Below, in pieces: positions 18,995 to 26,527 of a stretch of 26,527 bases of DNA. Position 1 is the stretch's first letter; each line of letters starts with the position of its first letter. Origin of the DNA: Echinostoma caproni (lineage: Eukaryota > Platyhelminthes > Trematoda > Plagiorchiida > Echinostomatidae); the NCBI GenBank assembly GCA_900618425.1, contig UZAN01040601.1, positions 1 through 26,527 on the forward strand, given 5' to 3'. The notes beneath the pieces were generated by a model. It was not told where the DNA came from and did not search any database. It was given only the letters and a program-made list of their open reading frames with translations. Made by a program: the position numbers and the translations under genes.

Positions 18995-20151
18995 GTGAGT
19001 TATATTTTTCCTGCTGCATTCCATTTGTTGTAAAATTTTGAAGCCTTTGAAATCCTGAATTTGCAATTGCACAAGGCGCTTTAAATTTTGGAGTTATTCG
19101 TATCAGTTTTCAATACTACTTTTTCATTTGCAATATTACCTACAGCTTTCCGTATTTGGCTTTGAAGAAACATTTCAGAATTTCTGGTGAAAAATGATAG
19201 TTCGGTGTAGATTTTTTGTACCGGCATAAGAACGCACTCAAACTATGTATCATGATGCATATAAAGTACATTTTCTGTGGTTTGATATTGAAACTATCTG
19301 TTTCAGACTGCGATTTTGGTATTAGATTAATATTACGTCACCTCTAACATGAGAATAATAGCTAACTATTCCCAAATTTACAATATATGCTTGATTATGC
19401 AACCGCAGTTTCACTGTGTTCGGCTCAACAGGTCTTTTCTACTAATGAACATGCAGCTTATGAGTGATGGAAAAATTTGTGATGACCGACATAGCATGTT
19501 TTCCGAAAACTAAATTCTGTCATCGTTGGAAACAAGACTTGGCAACTAATCATGCTCCGGCAGTTATTTCTTATGCTTATGTGCACTGGATGTATTCTGC
19601 GCTATTAATTATCCTCAAATTAAGTACGTGATATTCAATTTATGTGTTTCTGAGTAACCGAAATAAAAATAGCGAATTTAGATGCTTTGCCCAGGGTTTG
19701 AGTTATCTGATTGTCTTGTGAATTCTTCCATCGTGACCTTGCTGTTCCTTATCGGAAACAAGTATGGAATCGTAATTTGTAAGCGTTTCTTGACATTATG
19801 CCTACATATCGACTTTGATTCTTGTTTTAGAGTTTGATAGCTAATGCCATTAAGTATGAAACCATCATGGATGTGATGAATCTTTCGTTTCGTGAACCGT
19901 TGCGTTTGTCCAAAGCTAGTCCCTATAACTGCGGTGAAATAAAGATTAAAACGGACGGTGCTACTGTGAACTATTGACTGCAATGGGAGCTGGTTTAGAC
20001 AGGGTTGACGGTTCAAGTAGGGTTGTAAAGAATAAAGATAAGGTAGCTCTGTATATCTCTCGGGTAAGAGCTCATTGCGGAGAGACTCACGGTTGTAGAG
20101 ATCATATGGTATGACAAAGTGATGAGAAATGAACAGTTGTTGGAGATTAGC

Positions 20152-20209
20152 TTAGGTAGCTCAATGGGCTACCTAATCAGGGTAACGACCGTTATCCAAT
20201 TTTGGATAA
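20152..20209. repeat. Two adjacent short palindromes in CAD intron 3
   Basis: TTAGGTAGC at 20152-20160 and GCTACCTAA at 20168-20176 form a perfect 9-base stem with a 7-base loop. TTATCCAA at 20192-20199 and TTGGATAA at 20202-20209 form an 8-base stem with a 2-base gap. The n at 20216 lies just to the right. Function unknown. Confidence 0.6.
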
Positions 20210-20260
20210 TGATAGNTAATGATAGATTTTTTAAATAATTAGTCGCCCATTTATTTTCCA

Positions 20261-20300
20261 TAGCTCGATGGTTATTCGTTTGAAACGTTTCCCTTGTGTG
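20261..20300 (+). repeat. Possible truncated SINE head
   Basis: 20261-20281 matches 21902-21922 at 19 of 21 positions (core GATGGTTATT). The latter lies in a tRNA-like SINE. Only this short piece is recognisable here. Confidence 0.35.
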
Positions 20301-20494
20301 GAAACATTTACCATTATTAATTGATGCTCACACATATTTCAGTTTATAGGGTCAATAGTTTGGTCATTCAAATAACGTTAAGCTTACTGTTCTTCAGTGA
20401 TATCGCTCTCAGGATAGTTTATCATTTTCAGCTAGATAGTTTTCCAAATTATTTTGCACCGCTTGTTTATTGTGAAGCTTTCCGTTTTTCACAG

Positions 20495-20776
20495 GTAACG
20501 GTTCTCCCGTTCGGTACCGACCTTTCTGAATGTACGGAAACGTTCGATGCACTGTTTGTTAGTAATGGTCCGGGAGATCCTGTTCAATACTCGCATGTTG
20601 TCACGCAAATAACACGCTGGATGGAGAAGGACAAACCGCTTTTTGGTATTTGTCTTGGTCATCAGTTGGTTTCCCGAGCGATTGGACTAAAAACCTATAA
20701 AATGAAGTATGGAAATCGTGGTCATAACCAACCTTGCATTCACTTGAAATCCGGTCGCTGCTTTACCACTAGCCAG
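20495..20776 (+). CDS. CAD: CAD exon 4 (GATase, nucleophile cysteine)
   Basis: Encodes residues 212-305 in phase 0 from the CACAG acceptor to CAG|GTGAGT. It includes VTVLPFGTDLSECTETFDAL, then FVSNGPGDP (oxyanion-region motif, residues about 233-240), and LFGICLGHQL with the catalytic Cys at residue 264. KTYKMKYGNRGHNQPC follows. The class I amidotransferase hydrolyses glutamine through a Cys thiol ester to release ammonia. Human CAD has its nucleophile at Cys252, 12 residues earlier. An open frame continues upstream into the intron from 20321, but that part has no homology and I exclude it. Confidence 0.9.
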
Positions 20777-21069
20777 GTGAGTTTCCGGAGTGGTGTACAT
20801 CGCACTGTTAATCGAAACGCCAAAATAGTGTAGTTGTTGATAAGGGCAAATGAATGTAATAAAATGGTTGACATTTTTCAGTGTGAGATAGAGAAGGGTT
20901 TAAATTATGGGTTGGCCAATGAAATGTTTAATGTTCTTCTAGTTTATCAGTCTCAGTTTAAAGTTTACCATACCGTCTCAAAATACATTTTCATGCACCA
21001 CTGATTTCAGTATAATTCAGATTTGTATTAAGCACACCATCGATTTTTTGTTACATACTTTCGTGTTAT

Positions 21070-21300
21070 GAACAGCAGACGGGGTAAACCCCATAGTCAC
21101 GAGGACCTGCTGTTCAGTGATAGAACCCGGTAACCTAAGTCCCGGGACTTCGAGTGGTGAACCACATAAGGCCTCGATAGGTTAGACGTGGTATTGAATC
21201 GGACGACAGCAAAGCTGCCTACCACCGAGGTCGGGTGGCGTTGGCAGGGCTCGAACCTCGGATCTGCGACAGCAACTAAACCACTGCGCCACCATCACCA
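21070..21300 (-). repeat. tRNA-derived SINE in CAD intron 4
   Basis: On the minus strand TGGCGCAGTGGTTTAG (plus 21276-21291) is a near-perfect pol III A box, and GGTTCGAGCCC (plus 21247-21257) is a consensus B box. Their spacing is that of a tRNA. The body continues to about 21070, where GAACAGCAG (21070-21078) and CTGCTGTTC (21107-21115) form a 9-base stem enclosing a smaller GGGG TAAA CCCC hairpin. The head is too unlike a complete tRNA to call a functional gene. Confidence 0.65.
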
Positions 21301-21889
21301 CGGCAGCAAATAAAATGAATATTTGTTTGAAGACTGTTACAATAAGTAAGCTCAAATCAGGTCAGATACTGATAATTGTAACCGGGGTTGAAATATGAAT
21401 AAAGTAAAACTGCTCTTGTGCTGCCCATGAGAGTTCGTAAACACCAAGTCTGCATATTGCTCTCGTTTGTGTCTCACTTCGTCGAAATTTGTTAAATATC
21501 CGTGTATGAATATATTCATTATCAGTTTCAGTTTCTGCAACCAATAACCATGCACTTTTATGCGCCGGTTTTGGTTATTGTCTCCTGGATTCCCATTAGG
21601 ATATATTCATTTTGCGATGAAGTAGTGTGATAACCGGCAAAGGGCACCGGACAGTTACTCTGTCCATGTTTAACCTCACCAGCAACGGGCACTATTTTTC
21701 CCCCGTTTGGACTCCCATTGAAAACCTCGGGTTGGGGGGCTCAGATACTTACCCGTAAGCTGCACGATCGATGATCTGAGCTCAGGGAGACATGAAAAGA
21801 ACCAAGATAACCAAACTCTGGTGTTTGTGAATTCGCATGGACGATTCCAGATAGTTTCAACTCATATAGCCACTTGTTTAGGGTGATGA
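21301..21889. other. Unassigned part of CAD intron 4, possible LTR remnant
   Basis: No gene is supported. On the minus strand the sequence ends with TTATTGTAACA (plus TGTTACAATAA, from about 21336). That would suit the 3' end of an LTR downstream of the gypsy element, but I could not find a matching second LTR to the right. Confidence 0.3.
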
Positions 21890-22015
21890 CCGTCGGTCTC
21901 ATAGCTTGATGGTTATTGGTTTCTACACCCCAAACCGAACGTTTGCGATTCGATTTCTGCTGGGGACAAAATGGTGTCCACTGCTGATGAGTCCGGTGCT
22001 CATGATAGGTCATCA
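21890..22015 (+). repeat. SINE-like repeat with tRNA-like head and hammerhead-like core
   Basis: GTCTCATAGCTTGATGG, about 21896-21912, resembles a tRNA 5' end with an A box, and GCGATTCGATTTC (about 21949-21961) resembles a B box. After a GGGGACAAAATGGTGTCCA stretch comes CTGCTGATGAGTCC (21981-21994). This contains CTGATGA, the conserved strand of a hammerhead ribozyme core, in the position where schistosome SINEs carry one. The matching GAAA strand is not seen. The repeat interrupts the gypsy pol region to its right. Confidence 0.4.
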
Positions 22016-22059
22016 TCACAAAATGAAAATACGATGAAAAATGGAAATAAGACCACTTT

Positions 22060-22185
22060 TTGAATGGCATCAACATCTACACAGGCTTCTCTTTTAACGG
22101 CGGAAGGATACTTCTGATTGTGAGAGAAGAATGCCACGGACTGTTTATCTTGATTGAGGTAAGCAGAAATAGCCAAAGGTTTCAA
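22060..22185 (-). pseudogene. Gypsy RNase H fragment
   Basis: The frame reads AISAYLNQDKQSVAFFSHNQ, then KYPSAVKREACVDVDAIQK. This matches the gypsy RNase H core (A..LNQ.G.PVAFFSR, then YP..EKEA.AI.EA.R). The match stops near 22065. The remainder of RNase H and any integrase are missing, apparently because of the SINE-like repeat immediately to the left. Confidence 0.65.
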
Positions 22186-22319
22186 ATGATCAATGTAAGC
22201 AACTCTAACAGTTTCTAATTCGTTTTTCAGGGCAGTGAATTTACGAAAGACAGTATCGTATTGCGGAAAAATTCCGTTGTGTAGATGGATTTTGTTGGAA
22301 AATTAGGTATCTAATAGGA

Positions 22320-22960
22320 TGCCGACGACGCTGTTTGTACTTGAAGTTGGGTGGGGGTGGGAGCTCACATGGGGGACTAATTTGGGCAGTGTTGGGTCTC
22401 AGTACCTCTCTGGTCATCTCATAGCCCAAGAAGCGTATCCTGCTAGATATTACACTTCTTGGCATTAATTATAATAACGTTTTCCCTGGTAGTTCTCCGG
22501 AACCTGCCTAATACCTATACATATTTTTCCTCCGTACAACCACATATATTCACACTATCAACGTATTCAAAGGTATTGGGTATTTCTTCGTCGCTAGTGA
22601 TTTGGCCGATAGTCCGTTGAAAGCAGGTTACCTAATTGGTGACGACTAACGGGGTTCTAAAAAACTGTTGTAATCGACCCACGGCTTCAAATGTGGTTCA
22701 CAGTTTATCCTCTTCTTTCATAGGGATCTGGTTGTGATATAAGCCTCATGTTGAGAGATTCTGGTATCTAGTTCCTCAATTCTAGGAAGAGGGTGAACGT
22801 TGAGATGGGTGAAGTGGTTGATCTTCTTGTAGCCCACCACCACGAGGAGCTTGATGCTCTCACTTGGGGTATTCAGTACCTGCGCGCGTCAATGCGACAA
22901 GGACGGTTCAGTGACACGGTTTGGTAGATGATTTGCGCTTTCCTTATGGATTAACCGGTC
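22320..22960 (-). pseudogene. Gypsy reverse transcriptase
   Basis: Minus-strand blocks in order are WRAQVLN (about 22885), VVGYKKINHFTHLNVHPLPR with IEEL (about 22835-22765), QIPMKEEDKL (about 22725), then FEAVGRLQQFFRTPLVV (22695-22645). VTCFQRTIGQIT follows a stop. The catalytic block near 22570-22540 reads FEYVDSVNICG, where the usual YLDD has become YVDS. FLGYEMTREVLRP (about 22433-22395) is the downstream FLG motif. Loss of the second Asp and the stops make it inactive. Confidence 0.65.
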
Positions 22961-22979
22961 ATCCATTGGGAATGTCTAT

Positions 22980-23410
22980 GTGACCGGCAGTACAAATGTC
23001 AAACTCTGGAAGTGAGAGGGAGCCTCTAAACGAGGAGCATTGAGTAAACAGAAAAAGTTTTAGTGAAGTTAAACGAAATTTCGACTTTTGAATGCAGCCT
23101 GAGGAAATCGTGTCCAAGCAGCATATCAGCATCCAAAAACGAGAGAACAGAAAGTCGCACTTTGCCTTATGCATTATCTTTGAATCGAATGCAGACAAAA
23201 CAGCGACCACATGTTTCACAAAACAGTCGTTAGATCTCGGGATAATGCAACTTTTGGAGCTCACAATTTTCCAGTAATAATTGGAAACAGTTAAGACAGC
23301 GAAGTAGCTTTGTGCACTACCAGTGTCAAGTGCCCGTAACGGGAAGTGGTCAACAATGATGGAAGCAGTTTCATACTTGAGCGGAGATGAAAAACGAAAG
23401 TAAAAACAGT
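22980..23410 (-). pseudogene. Gypsy retropepsin region
   Basis: The minus strand at about 23337-23301 reads RALDTGSAQSYF, containing the DTGS active-site motif of an aspartic protease with its upstream hydrophobic strand. At about 23133-23085, in another frame, ADMLLGHDFLRLHS gives the second signature block of retropepsins (LLG.DFL). The protease matures Gag-Pol. The sequence between these blocks is readable only with a frame change. The DTG motif itself is intact. Confidence 0.6.
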
Positions 23411-23429
23411 GTGGAATGCCAAACCTTTT

Positions 23430-24106
23430 CTTGTGAGTATCAGATTTACATGCATGTTAGAATTGACCTTACCGAAATTGTTGCAGTTCGCTTCCTTGTT
23501 GGGCCACTATGTGTTGCGGTGTTTTGAGAAACCACAGAAAAATCACTTGGCAGCTGGGTCATCACACAGATTATTATCTGGAATAACATATAGTTTTCGG
23601 GGCCTTATTGACATGATTGAGTTACACACAGGGAATGTCGTGAGGTTTGATTGAACTGTCTCCGTCCCGGCTCTAATGCTTTGGTTATGTTCAATGCTGT
23701 TTAGAGATCTACAGAGGCATGTTCGAGTAGTGTTTGTTGTACGACCTTAGACTCCATACCAGTTGCCTAGTTACCCTGGATACAATCGTTTTGATTCTCT
23801 TCTGCTGAAACTGGTAGTGTTCGAATATTGCTGTCTATGTCACACTGCGAGTCTGATGGGAAAACCGGACAATCATTACTGACGTTAGGTGCAGAGTTTT
23901 AGGTAATCGCGGTCATCCACTGGATCACGTGGTCGACCTCCGATATGCATTTGTAATGTCGGATGAGGTGTTATTCAACGTCCAGAGAGGTTCAGTGTTA
24001 AATGACTGGAATGGAAAAACACAGTTTCAATTCGTTTCTCGTGTTTCCATACTTTGGTGCCATCCGAAAGGGCAGGATCATAGACAAAATTTTCTGATCG
24101 GAGGAT
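23430..24106 (-). pseudogene. Gypsy gag with degraded zinc knuckle
   Basis: Near 24100 the minus strand reads RSENFVYDPALSDGTKVWKH, then EKRIETVF, which resembles the start of trematode gypsy Gag. After several breaks, VVQQTLLEHASVDL (about 23745-23705) may be a helical part. At about 23541-23450, FFCGFSKHRNT, a stop, then WPNKEANCNNFGKV resembles a Gag zinc knuckle and its Cys-rich sequel. Two cysteines seem replaced, one by a stop. Gag would form the particle and bind RNA; this one is non-functional. The N-terminal assignment is less certain than the knuckle. Confidence 0.5.
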
Positions 24107-24690
24107 GTGATCCATGGGATTTGAGACTAATAAATTACAATAGATTCTCGACAAAGTGTAAACATATAGGTTGAATCGGAAGGATTATTCAGTCTCGAAT
24201 CGTAAGATAGTTAAATTGGAAACAAGAACACATTAATTGTGTAATTCAAATTGTGTGTGGTGCAGAAGCCAATGGTAGATTTCCATATCACGTCAATCTC
24301 GACTGATGGTTAAACTTATAGATATGTGGTAAAAGAAGGTGAAAAAATAACGTCATGCAGAATGAACGCATTGACTGTTTTTCTTCAATAGGCTTCACCT
24401 CAACGAATTGGACAAACATTTTCGGAGATGCGTCGGAAAGTTGGAGGGGACAGTAATTCGAAAATTTCTTACCTCTATCTCCATAGTTTGCGAACCCTGA
24501 AGGTTTATAAACAATCCTTGCCTTTGGTGCTTTTTCATGTAATACTACAATATTTTCACCACGGCTTATTTTTTTGTTTTAAATGTTTCGAACCCATGCC
24601 AAATTCGGACGTTGGTGCAAAACATCGTTACAACATTCATTAATAAATCAATTACTCTTAAAATAACTTTCGTGTGTTTCTTTTCTCTAG
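24107..24690. other. Right part of CAD intron 4, nothing recognised
   Basis: No gene or repeat is supported. It should contain the 5' LTR if the gypsy copy were complete; I did not recognise one, nor a primer-binding site. Confidence 0.35.
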
Positions 24691-24879
24691 AACCACGGTT
24701 ATGCAGTCGATGCATCAAGTCTTCCAGATGGATGGTACGAGCTATTTCGTAATGCAAACGATCAATCTAACGAAGGCCTTGCTCATTATACGAAGCCATG
24801 GATGAGTGTGCAATTCCATCCAGAACACATGGCCGGACCGCAGGATTTAGAGATTCTGTTCAGTATTTTTTTGCAAGTT
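24691..24879 (+). CDS. CAD: CAD exon 5 (GATase C-terminus, catalytic His and Glu)
   Basis: Encodes residues 306-368 in phase 0 from the CTCTAG acceptor. [19 protein letters not shown] is followed by [13 protein letters not shown] and [16 protein letters not shown], then ILFSIFLQV. The catalytic His is residue 348 and Glu 350 (human CAD His336 and Glu338, again exactly 12 earlier), which completes the Cys-His-Glu triad. The donor is GTT|GTGAGT at 24880. The end of the exon corresponds to the end of the GATase domain; the synthetase domains should follow in the next exon, which I do not see before the window edge. Confidence 0.88.
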
Positions 24880-25192
24880 GTGAGTTGATGCGTAACTAGC
24901 GTTTATTGCCATTTATTATCTTCAGGTTATTCGATTTCATTTGGGGACTACAGTTGGTGAACCATAGTGTTTCCACTTGTTCCTCTAAAATGCAAAACCC
25001 TTCTAAGTGCACGCCAAATGCGGAGGAAAGAATGATTTTTAATGATTCAACGCACCCATGAGAAAAACTAGAAAAACCTTTCCTTACTACTAACGACCAG
25101 CATGGGTCTGTATGATGGACAGAAGAATGCGAATTCCACGCCCCATTCTGTTCATCTTCCTTCGAAAATCGACTATAAGAACTAAGAAAAAT

Positions 25193-25222
25193 TCATACAT
25201 ATACATACATATGCATTCATAC
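25193..25222 (+). repeat. Short CATA-type simple repeat
   Basis: A run of imperfect CATA/CATATG units (catacatatacatacatat). Low complexity, no further meaning seen. Confidence 0.6.
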
Positions 25223-25401
25223 GCAGGTTTGAAAATCACACCTAAGAAGTAAATTTGCCCGAGGTCAAATTTCCTGTCTAGATCTATCCTATCAGATAGA
25301 AGTCTAAGCTTCAGGAGTATCGTTCTTTGCCCAAATGCGAATAGGTACTCCGATAATATTTATATCTATTTTTATCTATAATGTCCATCTGCTATCAGCA
25401 T

Positions 25402-25461
25402 GGTCTTGTAGTTCAGCTGGTAGATCGGCGTCCACGCGTGAGTTCGGATCACACCGAGACT
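25402..25461 (+). repeat. tRNA-like relic lacking the anticodon arm
   Basis: GGTCTTG at 25402-25408 pairs with CGAGACT at 25455-25461, giving a 7-base acceptor-like stem with two G-T pairs. TAGTTCAGCTGGTAGA is a good A box and D arm. GTGAG TTCGGAT CACAC gives a T arm with four of five pairs. Only about 11 bases lie where the anticodon arm and variable loop should be, so the total is 60 rather than about 72. It is a tRNA pseudogene or SINE head, not a functional tRNA. Confidence 0.55.
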
Positions 25462-26460
25462 ACTGAACTTTTCACAATTTAATCCCAAGACTTCAATCTG
25501 CCAAATAGCAATTTGAGAGGTCTATTACTTTTGATAAATACTGCAATGTGCATAAAATTACGGGCAATATTGGTAGGTAGTAGTAGTTTTCTTCCCTGAT
25601 GCTCTATTTTAGTAGATATTACTGCACCAATACTGATCAAGACTTTCTGCTGGCAAAACTCCGGATTCCTTTGTTATTAACCCTAAAGGGAACCAAGATG
25701 AGTTAGTTAACAACTTCTATTTTGAATGACCGTAGAAGGTCATGAGCGATATTTTGCTAGCGTGTGGTTGCATTTTGGAAACCGCAGTTGAAACCCGAAG
25801 GTAGATGTGATCAGCTGCAGGAAAAATGCGCGATACAGAGCTCCTCGTGGAAAATAGTTTCGACACGGTTTGCTTGGACACATTAAAATGCAAGTGGGAG
25901 CAGTAAAAGTTAACTTCGGAATTTGCACACTTGCTGTTCCTCTTGCGAAAGTTTCCTTGAAAGAGCACTGTTTCCATTGTATGACCGTATGTCATTGTTT
26001 CGTACCATGCAATTGATAAAACCCGATGAGACCAGATTGGCGGGGGTCTAGCTAATGATTGCGTCCATCGTATGAAGATCTCTTAGGAAATCTAGGGGAG
26101 GAAATAAAACTGCTACTGTTAAACATTCATCCGAATCAAAGATAAACTAATAGATTACGCAATTTGCATAATCTACCAGAACAACACACCATGACAAACA
26201 TGCTCTCCTTTAGTTATCCGTAATCGGGCCAATGCATACTAAATAAATACCTTGTTTGCGGCGTTGTGTTGCTCTCAATATTTTCTATGGAGGTTTTGTA
26301 CATTTACGTAAAAATGATATTAAAAACACTAGATGTATGAAAGCTGTCTATTAATCCCCGGAAAAGGGAAACTTGATTTCATGAATACCATTCACTGAAT
26401 CTGCTGTAGCTTATTATTGTTATTGTTGTGGCGTTGGCATCATGCTTGTCCGCAAGGTGG

Positions 26461-26463
<3 letters not shown>

Positions 26464-26527
<64 letters not shown>
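26464..26527 (+). repeat. (TA)n microsatellite at the window edge
   Basis: Uninterrupted TA dinucleotides from about 26464 to the last base, after a GGTGGT flank. The length is a minimum because the window ends inside it. Confidence 0.95.

Larger units (their letters stand above)
18995..20494 (+). other. CAD: CAD intron 3 (1500 bases)
   Basis: Donor GTGAGT, acceptor TTTTTCACAG. It contains no supported gene. It holds a pair of short palindromes (20152-20209), one undetermined base (n, at 20216) and a short SINE-like head at 20261. The minus-strand frame at 19678-20016 is not recognised. Confidence 0.8.
22060..24106 (-). mobile_element. Decayed Ty3/gypsy retrotransposon, CsRn1-like, antisense in CAD intron 4
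   Basis: On the minus strand from 24106 down, gag, zinc knuckle, retropepsin, RT and RNase H motifs occur in the canonical Ty3/gypsy order with stops and frame changes between them. No integrase is recognised and no pair of LTRs was found, so it is truncated at least at its 3' end, where a SINE-like repeat sits. The style of the motifs (VAFFS in RNase H, FLGYE, H.LPRIEEL in RT) is that of the gypsy elements abundant in trematodes such as CsRn1; that subgroup assignment is inference. Confidence 0.7.
20777..24690 (+). other. CAD: CAD intron 4 (3914 bases, carries transposable elements)
   Basis: Donor GTGAGT, acceptor TTTTCTCTAG at 24690. It hosts a minus-strand SINE (21070-21300), a plus-strand SINE-like repeat (21890-22015) and an antisense gypsy element (about 22060-24106). 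About 20777-21069 and 24107-24690 hold nothing I recognise. Confidence 0.8.
24880..26527 (+). other. CAD: CAD intron 5, incomplete (at least 1648 bases)
   Basis: Starts with GTGAGT. No continuation of CAD (the carbamoyl-phosphate synthetase ATP-grasp region) is found in any plus-strand frame to the edge. Contents: a tRNA-like relic at 25402, a short CATA-type simple repeat at 25193-25222 and the terminal TA tract. The minus-strand frames at 25717-25995 match nothing I know. Confidence 0.7.

Noticed and set aside
20321..20494. Upstream extension of the CAD exon 4 reading frame
   Set aside because: It is intronic: exon 3 ends at a donor in matching phase, an acceptor CACAG lies at 20494, and the extension has no homology to CAD.
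21741..22076. 111-codon minus-strand open frame
   Set aside because: It overlaps the SINE-like repeat and the ribozyme-like core; I see no protein domain and regard it as a repeat read in frame.
25402..25461. Functional tRNA gene
   Set aside because: The anticodon arm is missing and one T-stem pair is broken.
25717..25995. Possible inverted or direct repeat built on ATGACCGTA at 25726 and 25981
   Set aside because: Only 9 bases match and the flanks do not; too short to support an element.
1..26527. CRISPR array, bacterial operon or phage module
   Set aside because: No regularly spaced direct repeats or prokaryotic gene clusters; introns and eukaryotic retroelements dominate.

Overview
This window looks like nuclear DNA of a parasitic flatworm (Platyhelminthes; a trematode is likeliest, a cestode is possible). 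Three things point there: RTE-like and CR1-like non-LTR retrotransposons of the kind common in those worms, a CsRn1-like Ty3/gypsy element, and a conserved metazoan gene whose first two introns are only 35 and 40 bases while its later introns run to kilobases. No species is assigned. All homology statements come from reading translations by eye; no search was run.

Layout. 1-467 (minus) holds the end of a non-LTR ORF1 (coiled coil plus RRM-like) that runs off the left edge. About 1068-4090 (plus) is a decayed RTE-type element. 4494-5500 holds a tRNA-derived SINE head, a copy of an unnamed repeat (here R1) and the 3' end of one CR1-like element. 5555-5745 is a copy of a second unnamed repeat (R2). 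About 5750-11965 (plus) is a nearly full-length but dead CR1-like element (copy B: ORF1 with PHD, coiled coil and RRM-like parts, then endonuclease, reverse transcriptase and a pentamer tail). Copy B is broken by R1, R2 and other insertions. 12230-12760 is a third R1 copy. 13604-13745 is another CR1-like C-terminus. About 13935-17443 (minus) is copy A of the same CR1 lineage, less decayed than B.

The only host gene I recognise starts at 18287 on the plus strand. It is the 5' part of CAD (carbamoyl-phosphate synthetase II / aspartate carbamoyltransferase / dihydroorotase), the multifunctional enzyme that starts pyrimidine synthesis. Five exons (18287-18491, 18527-18751, 18792-18994, 20495-20776, 24691-24879) join in frame into 368 codons covering the whole glutamine amidotransferase (GATase) domain with its Cys-His-Glu triad. 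The synthetase, dihydroorotase and transcarbamoylase parts must lie beyond the right edge. Intron 4 contains SINE-like sequences, one with a hammerhead-ribozyme-like core, and an antisense gypsy element (gag zinc knuckle, retropepsin, RT, RNase H) with multiple stops.

The rest is intergenic or intronic sequence, short tRNA-like repeats and a terminal (TA)n tract. I saw no bacterial-type operon, CRISPR array, rRNA or intact tRNA gene. The window reads as one conserved gene downstream of, and invaded by, several generations of transposable elements.
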